The notes beneath the pieces are model-generated. The model made no database searches. It saw nothing but the letters and a program-made list of their open reading frames with translations, and was not told the origin of the DNA. A stretch of DNA of 64,000 nt from Nautilus pompilius (taxonomy: Eukaryota; Mollusca; Cephalopoda; Nautilida; Nautilidae), in NCBI GenBank assembly GCA_018389105.1, contig JACATO010000122.1, forward strand, positions 1,387,501 to 1,451,500. Direction: 5' to 3'. A program made the position numbers and the translations under genes. This document shows positions 1 to 12,900 of this stretch, piece by piece. Position 1 is the first letter of the stretch. Every line of letters begins with the position of its first letter.

Positions 1-826
1 TATCTATACTAGCATTGCTTAGATGACAAACTATACGTGCATCCTTTGTTTGAAAATTTTTTATGGCAGTTTAAAAATTGTTTATTGAACATATCTTTTT
101 AGAATATGACCATATTTCGATTTCTCTATATTTACTCAATTTTCCACATATGAACTGGATAAACAAGAATAAAACTTTACTCCCTTAAAGTATTCCTGAT
201 GCTTGCACCGATAAGTGTGGCTAAGTTTAAAATATCTTTACACTGTATATGAAGATGGATAATCTCAGTGATGCCACTGAATATGACTATATGGTAAAGT
301 TTTAGGGACAGAAAACAGCACTTTAGGTTCATACTTAGGAGAAACTAACTTTAAAAGATTTAATTTTCATTCATTTCTGATATAATACATGGAGTATCAA
401 CAGCATCACTATGCCTTTTTGTTGGCACATTAATTTCTTACTTCCCAATCTATTACTACTATCTTTGCTGATTCATTAAATTGTATCTGCTTAAAATTTC
501 CTGAAGTTAAAAAGAAAAACATGAAACTGCATTAAAATATTGGTTTTAAATCAAAATAGTTTGCATAAATTTTGAGAAAACATGCGTCAAGTATCTTAGT
601 ATTTAATTTGAGGATTGTCTTCTCCAAGGTGTAATTGTTTTGCTCTGCTATATATTGTTAAAGGAATTATAAACTGAAATATATAGAAAAAATTAAATTA
701 AAATTTTTATTAATGTAGTGTTACCTGAATTAGAAAAGTTTTTCATTTATTGCCAGTTACTGTCTCTGTGGCCAGATTGACTCTGCTGAGTGTTTTCATT
801 GCATGTCTTGTCTTTTCTTTTCAAAG
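1..826 (+). other. Intron upstream of exon 1; nothing else recognised
   Basis: AT-rich sequence without a convincing exon or repeat. It ends in a pyrimidine-rich acceptor tract (TCTTTTCTTTTCAAAG) at 811-826. I searched for the helix B/C coding that should precede exon 1 and did not find it, so the previous exon lies before the window. Confidence 0.6.
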
Positions 827-941
827 AGATGCCTGGTTATTGTTGCTAGAACAGATAGAGGCCAGGGACCACAAATTATTGGGAGCTGGAGACATCCATC
901 GTTTTAACAGAGATGTTGCTGAAGCACTTGGGAGGATACAG
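827..941 (+). CDS. kst: Spectrin exon 1: end of repeat R0, start of R1
   Basis: Acceptor at 825-826, donor GTTAGT at 942. The exon enters in phase 2 (first base completes a codon), then DAWLLLLEQIEARDHKLL is a helix C with its Trp, and IHRFNRDVAEAL opens the next repeat. An acceptor two bases later is also possible; the phase-2 choice matches the same intron position in R3, R5 and R10. Confidence 0.85.
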
Positions 942-3900
942 GTTAGTTTTGTTATCCCTTTTCTCTCTCTCAATTTGTTTTTTAGATGATGCATAATTAG
1001 TGATTTAAAAAACCTACGTGTTTAGTGTTAATGTAGACAAGTCAATAATTTTGAAACTTAAATTTTGTGGAGTTCTTGCATGTTTTGTAATAAATGTTCA
1101 AGCTTATACTTTGTATGGATTGAATTTTAGGAGAAAGCAAGTGCTATTCCTGATGATCTTGGTCGCAACCTTACTGCTACACAGAGCTACCTGAAAAAAC
1201 ATGAAGGTTTTGAGAATGATTTGATGGCTCTTGAAGCTCAGGTACAATATCTCATACAATTCTATTATATTGATTTTGCTAATTTTATTAAAAAATCTTC
1301 CAAAAAAATACTAATTTGCAGTAATTGACACATGCACTTTGAGAAAAATATGAACTCTTGTGTACATCTCTTATTGTAATTTTCTTAAATTTTATTTATA
1401 TAAGTAATTTTTCTAGTTGTATAGAAAATGTTTCCTTTCTGATGAAGTAAAATATTGTTTTTCTGGTAATATTTGGAATAGTCAGCCATGGATTGCTCTT
1501 ATAAACAAGTTTGTTTTATATTCGTCCCTTACTTTGTCACCATATATTTCATAGATCTGAGAAAATACTTGGGGTTTTCTTAAGTGAGTAGGTAGTCTGG
1601 TGCTTGAGCTGCTGCTGTTTTTTTTTTCTCATGTTTTAAAAAAGCAATACAAGATGGAACTTTATACTTAAAACAATTCTGAAGGATTAGCTTTTTAGTG
1701 GACAATAAATGTTAGCTTCAAAGATGGGTTTATGCACAATATAAATAGTATCTTCACTGACTGGGAGTTTTCATAAAGTTAGTGTATGGTGTCATCAATA
1801 AGAATTATTTTATTAAAGAATTCATAGTCATCTTCAGGTAAAGCAACAAATTGGCATAATTCTGTTATCGTGTTTTCAGCTTCAGGTTCTTATGGATGAT
1901 GCAGGAAGGCTACAAAAAGTATATTCTGGAGAACTGACAGATCAGATTGAGGAGTCAAAAAATGAAGTGTTGAAAAACTGGAGTATACTCCAGGAGCGGG
2001 CAGAACAAAGGAAAGATGAACTACTGGCTACAGCAGAAATGCACAGGTTTCGAGCTTCAGTAAGTTTTAAGTGGTTTCCTTAACTTTTTTTTCATTAATT
2101 TATAATTTTCACAACTTGCTTTCAGATGTGAACCAGCTATCATTTTTGGATAATTTAGTTGAATAGTTTTCTGATTTATTAAAGGATAAATATAATAAAA
2201 GTTTATTGCTTTGGAAACCCATAAATATTAGATAATTCTAATAGAGCAAGTTTTGGCATGAAGCTTTTTAGCATGTTTATAATTAAAGATTCTGTACTAC
2301 ACTTGATATTTAAAATTATTTTAGTGAAGAGCAAATTTTTATTTGTTAAACTTGTGGGATGCTTGCAATATAATCAGTAATGTTCCTGGAAATTAAAATT
2401 AAAATGAAAAAAAAAAAATTCTAAAACCTTATTCTGATATGTGCATGTTTTTTTGTTTTGGTTTCCTTGAATGAATTTCATTAGAAAGTTAGCATTGGTG
2501 GGTGAAGAAAATCGTGATTCTTTGTCACCTGTGTTTGATCACTTGTCACTAATTACACCACAAAATTGTCAGCGAGTTTGCTTTGGACATATTCCATGTG
2601 GACTGGAGGGGTTTTAGTATTTTGAGTAGTTGCTGATTCCATGTTCTATATAAATGTTTTTTAGGTTCGAGAATTGTTGAGTTGGGCACATGAGACTAAG
2701 GCTGAAATGGTTGCCGAGGTTCAGGTTCGGGATGTTCACGGAGTAGTTCTACTTCAAACTCGACATGACCAATTAAAGGCAGAAATCGAAGCAAGGAACG
2801 ACACATTCTCCTCTGTGGTACAAACAGGAAGAAATATGATTAAAAATGGACATTATGCTAAAGATGAGGTTAATTTACTTTTCAAAATATTTTTGTAAAA
2901 TAAAAAAAAAAATTGTAGGAAAACTATTTACCAGTCTATATTTAATGTGCCATTTAATAACAAAATTCAGTATCAAATTTTTAAGTGCATTTAGTTCAAA
3001 TTCTAATTTTAGTTGATACTTTAAATAACACTGACTTCAGCATTATTATTATTTATTTTTAAGTTTAATAAAATTGTATATTTTAGTTATTTTTGTTATA
3101 AATTGTATTTGCGTTTTAATATGCACAGATACTTGTAGCGTGAAACTTAAAAAGCTGCTAGTTTCTATTACTCTTGGTTTTTTCATAGACATCACTTATG
3201 TTAAATACATGCTGATCATAAGGAATTTTCTCACATCCATGTACTTGTTCTGATCTTCTGTCTTTGTGCAAGTTCAATACAATTAAGTTTGTGATATTGT
3301 TGCCATAATTTTTCTTTTTCCTCAAGTTGGTTCTAGATGGGGCACTCAGACATTACTTGTTGAATAATCTTGCTTTGGTATTAAGGAAGAAAGGAATGAT
3401 TCTGTAGCTAGCTTAGTTTGTTGCTTATGCATTTGACATGGTATTTTTGAGATGAAGGATTGTGCATTCTCTTTTCTGACAACTATTGTTGCAATTTTCA
3501 TGTTTGAATTACATTTAAGGTAGTCAGAAATACTGTTTGTTGGGTTTTAAAAAAATTCATTCAAAGCCTCTTTTTTGCCTTTTCATTTTTGCTAAGGCTA
3601 AGATTCCCAGCTAAACTTTGTGGTAATTTAAAGAGCATTTTAATATATTTTTTTCATATGGCAATGGCTTTTTCTGTGTATCAGATGAATCTTTAGCACA
3701 ATGCCTTTGTAGAGAGGCTAATATCTCAGTGATCAGACTGGTAAACCTGTAATGAGTGCACCACGTGCACACATCCCTAATCCCAACTAGAGCTTTTCAT
3801 TTTTAAATGTGGGAGGAAACCTATGCAATCAACTATTGAAGAAGTGGGGATCAAACTCTGGGTCTTCAGTACAACAATTTAACTGTTTGGTCATTGGATT

Positions 3901-6900
3901 TTTAGTTTGTAGGAGTGCTTTGTAATCTCTGAAAATTGAGGACACACCACAATTTTAACTGGGGCAATGTGTTACTGGTTCAAATGTTGCAACTTTACCA
4001 TGAGAAGTCCTGAGTAGGAAGATGCCTACTTCATTTTTAACTTGATGTTTTTCTGAGCTGTCTGTCTGTGTAGTGTTAGCTTCATTCATCTTGCTTATTA
4101 GTTGAAATCATCTGCTTCTAAGAAGAAAGGATCTTTTGTTTTGTTAACTGAAAGGTTATATATACAGTATATCTATCAGTTGGTGCTTTCCAGAGCAGGT
4201 TATAATCACTTCCAAAATGCTGAGTTTTTTGTTCCTTTTGGTTTACTTTTTTCTCAAGTGCCTATGTAACTCTTTTGGTGGTGGTGTGTTAACTGTTTCA
4301 GTGATATTTGTCATAATTTTGCCTTATTTTCTATATTCCAGCATAATGTGGTCCACATACTGTTTTTTTCTCTTGTCTGTACATTTTGAGTACATTAAAG
4401 TTCTGTCTCCTTTCAAAATTTAAAAATAAAAATAGTTTATTATAAAGTAAAAGTTAATTTTTACTATGTTAGAGTAATTTTTCCATTAAATGTAAAAAAA
4501 AAAAAGAAAAGAAAAATAATTTTAACAGTTGGTATGCTGACATTATTCTGTTTGAACTCATCACCATAGTTGGTAACAGGATTAGTATATTTTAATAGTA
4601 CATATACAGTAATCAGTAGTGAAATTCAGAATGTTTGTGTTTGTTTCCACAGATCAAGGAGAAGGTGGATAAAATACTTGATTTTCAAGAAAAATTACAG
4701 CAGTTGTGGCAAGATTGCAAAGACTACTTTGATCAGTTACATAATCTTCACTTATTCCTTAGAGATGCCAACCAGTTAAACAGAATTAGCACATCTCAAG
4801 AGGTAAGGAGAAAAAATAAATGCTATATTTAGTCATCTTGTGGTTTAAAACTTCAAATAAAATGTCACTTTAGTTTCAAGATTTTATCTGGGTGTTTGAT
4901 CTAGCATAAGAACCTAAAATCAAAATTAGATTGTCATTTGCTTTATAGAACTTACGAGGTCTATTGAAAAAGTATGTACTTGGTCAGATTCTATTGCTAA
5001 TCCCCTTCAAAGTAGCCCCTTGTGCCTCCACACACTTAGCCCAGTGATCCTTCCACTTTTCAAAGCACATCTGGAATGCTTCTTCTGGAATGGCTCTTAG
5101 TTTTGACATCGCATTCTGCATGATGTCCTCTCAGCTCTCAAAGAGGGAGCCTTTCAGTGGTATCTTCATTTTTGGGAACAACCAGAAGTCAGAAGGAGCC
5201 GTGTCTGGAGAGTATGGAGCCTGGTGAATGAGCAGAATGCCTTTCTTTGCTATGAAACCTTGGATCAGCTGCGACGAATGAGCTGGGGCATTGTCGTGAT
5301 GCAGCTGCCAGTTTAGCGAGGCCCACAGATCCGGTCTCTTGTGCCGAACTGCATCACGAAGACATTGGAGGACTTCCTGATAGTACTCCTTTGTAACTGA
5401 TTGTCCTTCTGGTGCATATTCGTGATGCACAACGCCTCAGTAGTTGAAGAAAACAGTCAGCATCACCTTGATTTTCCTCCGGACATTGGCGACGTTGGGT
5501 ACTTCCACTGTGATGACTGAGCTTTGGTTTCCAGGTTGTACCCATACACCCATGTCTCATCTCCAGTTATCACGGTATTCTGGAACTCAGGATCCCTGTT
5601 GGCAGTATCCAGCAGGTCCTGCGCAACCTCAAGACGAAGTTGTTGTTGTTCCTGAGAAAGCAGCTCGGGCACACATTTTGCTGCCACTCTGTGCGAGCCC
5701 AAATCCTCCTTTAAAATTGCATGTGCAGAATCTTTACTGGTCCCAACCTTGTCACCAATTTCCCGCACCGTCAAACAACGATCCTCCATTATCAAGGTCC
5801 ACACTTTTTGATAACAACTGCAATGCAGCTTGTTGACGGCCTCCCGGAACGCTAGTCACCCTCCACTGATGTTCAGCCATCTTTGAACCTGTTGTACCAT
5901 TCTTTTATTTGGGTAACACCCATGCCATTGTCACCAAAAGCCTGCTGAATTTTGCGAATTGTTTCCACTTGGGTATCTCCAAGCTTTTGGCAAAACTTGA
6001 TGCAAGATCGTTGCTCCACACATTCCGTCGTCATGGGCAAAATGAAAATGCGATGAGTAAGTAGTACAGCACCTCACACGATGGCTACCTGACAGCAAAT
6101 GACGCATCCAGCAAGCCCGCCAAAAACCACATGTACATAAAGGCATGCAGCTCCACTATGCACACTTTTGCCTCCCTAATGTCATTACTTCCCAGGGAAA
6201 AAAATAGTTGGATACTTTTTCGATAGACCTCGTATGTAATTTGGTTTCAAAATTTAAAAAAAAAATTAAAGGATTTCCTTTGGCTTTAATGCAAGGAAGC
6301 TTCACTAAAATTTGAAGAGACATTATTATATTAAGTTTGACAGAGTGAAAAGGGATGGTTCTAAGAATGTTATTGTGTCAGAATGAATATTGTATATTCA
6401 GAATAATATCTCTAAAAACTGGTTTTACAGAGATCCACTGCAGCTTGTAGAGCTGATAGATGTTAGCTTGTTATAAGGCAGAGAAATGAAAATTAATAAT
6501 TTATAAAGTCTACTCTTGTCTAGAAAATTGTTAGATTTCAGAGTTACTTGTATTTTATATTAAAAAGTTCAGATTTTTCTTTCCCTATGTGAATAGATGT
6601 TAGTTTTCTCATTAAGCTGATAACTTTTTACTGATACTGATCTCTGCAACATACAGTATACAATAATAAAAAAAAAACACTACATTATGAATTAAGATGA
6701 CATCAAAACATTTAGTCTTTAAATATTATCGCCAATAAACAATCTTGTGTGTTTTTGTACAGGCATCATTGAACAGCACAGATTTTGGGTCCACGGTTGA
6801 ACAAGTAGAAGCTTTAATGCGTAAACATGAAGCTTTTGAAAAGGTAGTGGCAGCTCAAGAGGAGAAAGTAAGTATTGTCTTTTAACAAAGTAATGTGCTT

Positions 6901-9900
6901 TCTTCAGTGCTGCTTTTCTGAATTCTAATTAAATTTGTCAAATGCTTTGTTAGACAACTCAGTCTACAGACTGGTAACTTTGCTCTCTTTTAAACAGATA
7001 TGCTATTTGTTCATTAATTTTGATTGATTAATTGTATAGTAACAAAATATTTGTATAAAGTTTAATAGTAAATCTTAGTTTGTTTTATTACTAATATATG
7101 CATTTCTGTTTTAGTTGGAAGCAGTTAAAGTCCAAGGAAATAATCTGGTAAAACAAAAACATTTTGCATCAAACAATGTCCAGAATGAACTTGATAATTT
7201 AATTAAAAAGTAAGAAATTTTTTTTTCTTTTGTTTCTCTCATTATCTTATATTTAATGCCCCTGCCATATTTGGCCACCTGTTATTAAAATATGTTATAG
7301 TTTCTTTTGGAAACCTCCAAATAAAGCCACTAGAGCAAAATTCTTTGTTGGTTGAGCCACATTTTGCAGTACAAAATACCTTTATCATGTCTGGCACAGA
7401 ATCATGATTCTGTGTCATGTCCTGGTTTCCCAATGTGAGAGAGAGCTTCCTTTAATTCCATGTTAGCTGGACACACATGAGTTGCTCAGCTGGTTACCCA
7501 GATGCTCTAATAAATGCCTGATCAAATTCACATCAGGGTTTTGAGGTACCAATGAAATAAGGTGAATGTCTTGATTCTTCTAGACTGGTCATGTGGGGCA
7601 TACGATATGTATTTCAAGCTTTCTGAAGCATGTTGGCATCAGATCTTGTCACACCTTGTTGGTACATTTGGTGGATGTTTTTAAAATGGCAAAGTATCCA
7701 GCAGCATTAAGATATCCCTGGATAGTTTTTATCTCATGTTTCCAAGATTCTGCCCATTCATGAAATTCTTCTCTCCATACTTGACTGTGGTTTAAGACAG
7801 TGAGGTTGGAGGTCTTCATTAGGTCTTCTCCAAATCTATGGGAGAAACTTTCAGACAAGAATTACTGAAACCTGGACAAAGCACACACTGCCAATACTCT
7901 AGGATTTTGTCAGAAACCACAACTGTCCAACAGGAATATTTATTTATGCATTTGGAATGGTACCATATTTAAGTGGCTGGGTAGTCATGCTTGCTTTCTT
8001 TTGGGTGACATGGGTTTTATCCCTGTTCCAGGATCACCTCTGGGTGCCTCACAGAAATGTGATGTAAACTTTTGATTCAAGGTGATGATGGGACTGAGAA
8101 TTCCACTTCGTTATACCATGGCCTTAAAAATAATCGCTTAGTACTGACCTCTTTGGAAAATGGTGGTAATGCAGTAATACGAAAAAGAATCCTTTTTTAT
8201 TTTTTATAATTGCATTTTATGCTTGAAAGAAGTTGAGTTTCCCTGGTAGTTTTTTCTTAGTTGAATAAAGAAAAATTTTTTCTTCTATTATATTTTTATA
8301 TAAAATAACTTGGAAAATGTTTGTTTACATCTCAAGTTAGATATTAGGTCTGTACAAAAAATAAATAGCATAAATTTCCAGCTGAAAGTGACTGTAATAA
8401 TACTGTTGTTGTTTTTAAGATGTCTGTTACTGCTTTGTACAGTTCATTATCAAACTTTTGCTTGCTTTTCTTGCTTGTTCTGCTCAATTTGAGTAAAAAT
8501 ACTGCACTTTTATTAAAGCTGCTATGTACTGACTTTTTAAAATCTTTTGCGATCATGGCTTCAAACAGTTAAACTTTTCATAACCTGCAATTCATGTCAT
8601 CTTTGACAGCTTACTGTCTTGGGGTTCATTTTTGTTACCATTGAGTTTTGTCTTTTCAGGAGAAGCAAGATCAATGATCAGTGTAGTCAGAGGTACAAAA
8701 CCCTATCTGACTCATTGTTATACAATCAGTTCAGGCAAGATGTTGTTGAGGTGAGAAGTGCAAATTTTTGGGGAGTTTAATAACTTTATAAATATTTTTG
8801 AAGTGGATTTCAGTACCTAAGTTTTGTTTGCTTCTTTTAATACTAAGTAGTAAAAATAACTTTTGCCATAATATTTTAAATTGAAAATTTGGGCATATTT
8901 GAATTTTTCTTGTTTTAACTGGTGTGCCTTGTACAATTATATTTGACCATGTAAAATCATTTAAAAAAAAAGTTTTGGATAAACTATCCAAGTTGTCGTA
9001 TAAAGTATACAGAAAACTTGTTTCTAATTGAATTATTTTAAGCATGCAGTACTATTTGTTAAAATCAAATTTTCAGTCATTAAGTCATTTCTGTACTCCA
9101 TGCTAAGTATACTAAACCATAGTTTATCTAATACAGAGTTAGTAGACTGGAAATTTAAAGAAGAAACAAACAAACAGATGCATTGAAAGTTTAACAGGAC
9201 ATATCTCAGAAACAATAGTATAAACTAGTAAACAATAATAATAATAATAATAATATGCTCTTTGCTAATCTTTTTTTTTTAAATGTATTTGTGAAATGTT
9301 ACCATGCTTACTGATTAGTAATGATTTATATTTGTGGTCTATGATGATCTCTCTTCGGTTTCATTGAGTTATACTCTGCTGCTAGATTTATGTGCAGTCT
9401 CCATCTAATCTTGATATTTAACCTTAGTGATTTGTATTATCATGTTTCTTATTTTGATAATGGGTTTGTTTCTTTATCAGATGGAGAGCTGGATTGATGA
9501 CAAATTAAAGGTTACATCTGATGAGAATTTCAAAGATGCTACAGACCTGTATGACAAAATGAAAAAACTGCAAAAACACCAGGCCTTTGAAGCAGAGATT
9601 GTGGCTAATAAGGAGAGGATTGATAAAATCAAAGAGGTATTTCGAATTTGTACAGGTGTTTTGAAGTTTTTAATCTTAAAACAGCAAGTGAATAGCTGTG
9701 CTGTGGTTTTACTTAATTTCAGGGTTTATAAATTATTTATTTTCTTTTTTTTTGTAAAACTATTTTTCCTCTTAACAGAAGGGTGGAATATTGATTGAGA
9801 AGAAGTATCCTGCTTCTGAGGAAATAAAGCGATGTGTACAGCGGTTACTAAAGAAGTGGCAAGAACTACTCCAGGCATCTGCAAAAAGGGGAAAAGGTTT

Positions 9901-12900
9901 AGAAGAAGCTAGAGATATTCTACAATTCAATGAGCAGGTGGAGAAAGTGAAAATGTGGATAAGAGAGAAGGTATGTTAAGAACAAAAGGTTTTGTTTGGG
10001 ATTTTCCACTTCTATTATTAATAAAACATGGTTATCATTCTTTGTTACCATGATCAGAGTTAGGTTTTTGAATGTTTGGTTTTATTTGCAGATAATGGCT
10101 TAGAGCCACTTTATTGATATATGATAGTCTGTTCTAACCTATTGATATAGACTAAGGACCAACCTTGATGTTGGTGCCAGATTAGAGGTTTATTATCTAG
10201 TTCTGTTCTGTTATAACAGTAGGAAAAACATAAAATAATTATTTTCTGTAACGTATGTTTGCACTTTTTTGCTATACTAGAGTAAACATTTTCTCAGTCA
10301 TATTATGTTAAATATTTAGTCATTTTCAAAATTGTGTGAAAAACACAATTTTTCTCTCTACATTGAAATACAGTATTTTCAAAATTAAAATCTATGCAAA
10401 ATAGTAGTTATTTGACTTTATTCCATAATTTTGTCATTTATGTAGGGGATGCACTTGTAATCTGTCTTAGCTGTTATCCACTTGTTATCATGCTTGATTT
10501 AAATTAAGATTTTAAAACATTTGAAAATACTATTTTGTGAAGTAATTTTGTGCATCTTTTCATAAATCTATTGTTTTATATTTTTTTGTGAATATTTTAT
10601 TTAGAAATAAATCACCTGTTCTATACATTCTTAATTTATTTTTGTGTTGAGTGAATTGTCTGCCCTTTGTGTAGGAGATGCTGGTGAATGCTGGAGAACT
10701 TGGCCGAGATTATGAACATTGTCTGGAATTACAGAAGAAAGCTAATGATTTGGAGTCAGCTGTAAGTTTGCAGACTGGATTTTATCAATTTGTTGTACAT
10801 TATTTTTGAAGAAAAATAGTACAACTTTAACAGATGGCAAACTTGCAATTTTTGTTTTAGCTCAATCTGACTGCCTTGGTGATTGGTTCTTGTTCAGTTA
10901 ACTCAATAAAATGGCAAAGGTTGCTATTTTAGTATAATTTTCTTTAAAGTAATATTCAAGATACTTCACCAAATATGAGATTGGTTTTTCAATATTTCAA
11001 GAGTATTGGGGAAAAAAAACTTATCTTTTAGGACACGCTGGTGGGAATTTCTCTTGTGGCGTATGCATAGGTATAAAATAAAACAGTTCTGTTCAAATGT
11101 CCCTGCTAATTGTGAAGCCCATTTGTAAAAAGCTGCCCACTGATTTTGATTTCAAACACTTTTAATGCCACACCAGTTGATAACCTGCTGTACAAATCCT
11201 TGTCTGAGTCAGCAGTTAACTATCAGAAACAAAACCACATTGGCCACTGTGGCAAAGTGAAGAACCTAAGCAAGAGGCCATACTAAAGGATCAGCTCAAA
11301 TGATGACCACCTGCAAACAGTGCTTAAATAAAAATGATGAATGTGTCTCATGAGATGTTCTATAATTTAATGAGTTAATAGGTTATGCATTGGAACAAAA
11401 CAATGAATAACTATTGCACACATGCATAGTGTCATATAACTCTAAAATGCACATTATGTAAAAAAAAAAAAAAGAGTGGATGGATTCTCTAAACCTCCTG
11501 CAAACAGATGCCCAGAATATGCGATTGGCAAAAAACTGCAATTATTTAATCAGAGGTAGTTAATTTTCTACTTCATATATATTTAATTAGTCTTAAATTA
11601 GTACATGCAACAATCAGAATACAGTGTAATATCTTTAATCCTGCAGATACTGGACCCTGTAGGTGCCAGACTAGGTGCTAGTTTAACTATTATTTAATCT
11701 TTGATATAATTTAACTATAATGTAGGAAATTGGAATAATGATAACTGACCTATAATAGTATTGTATATTAAAACAAAAATTGCTGTAATAAAAATTCAAC
11801 TAAATTAAGTGAAGAATGAGCGGTACTGTGTGTAGCAGTCGGTGGCTTTCCTTATGTACAGTACCAGTAGAACTAAACACAATATAGTTGTACTGTAGGG
11901 CTAATGTTAACAGAACTCTTCCTTTTTATTCCATGGCTAGTTGAAGGGCTAATTTTTTGAAGACCTGAAATAATTCAAAGAAATGAATGCTTATTGGAGA
12001 AATAAGCAATATAAAATTTTTTTTTTTTATATATATAAGAGCATTAAATATCCAAATGCACTGATAAGTGCAGGAAGGTGACTGGTTTTCATTGCCTTGT
12101 TAAATGGCACTAGCCTGGTGCTGGTATATTGGAAGTGCCAGATCATGGGTTGCTGGATTATTTTAAATTCATGACAGTAAAATTAATTTAACATTTGTAA
12201 TGGAATTAATACAGTAACTGTAAATAAATTAACTTAGATTGGCCCTCAGATGGTGTTTGTTAAAACAAAAATCGGTGACATTATGGCACTATTACATATT
12301 GCAATAAAACAGTATTTTGAAAGTCATTTTTCATTGGATTAAAAAAAAAAAAGTTTTAACAGGTCTAAGACAAGAAAAAAAATAACGTTTTTGAATCTGT
12401 AACTATGTCGTTTATATTTGGAATGTTTAGCTCTTTTCTGAGCCTTGGCTCTTAAAATAAAACAATTACATTTTTTTAGCAATATATTTAATGTCAAAGT
12501 GTAACAATATATTGCTTAAAAGAGCTTAGGAATTTCCTTCCTTTAATGAAAATTATTTTGATTCAAATTCATGGTTTGTTTACATGTATCTTGGCAGTCA
12601 TTAATGGTGATTATTGCTAATTGTCTAAGGACATCAATTTCTTTTTATTGGATGTACCAGTACTACAGAAAGAGAACATTTTGTCAGTAGGGAAGGTACA
12701 GAAAGTAAAATCTCTGTGTCAAGCACCTGAGTAATTGACATCTCTATTGCCCATAGAAAGGAGTTGTATGGGTTTTAACTTATTAATCTCACTTAAACAG
12801 TTATGACAGCCAATGTTTCTTGGAAAAGCTTTCTTTTTGCTATACAGTGCAATCTCACGTATCCGAACAAGCCCGGAGACAAGCTATTTGTTCGGATACG

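Noticed and set aside
750-826. ATG at 750 as a protein start
   Set aside because: Intronic sequence read through the acceptor; the coding part starts at 827.
5444-5836. Plus-strand open frame of 130 residues
   Set aside because: Antisense of the mariner transposase.
12050-12180. Possible further SINE copy
   Set aside because: Short stretches resemble the family, but no A/B boxes or shared body motif could be aligned.
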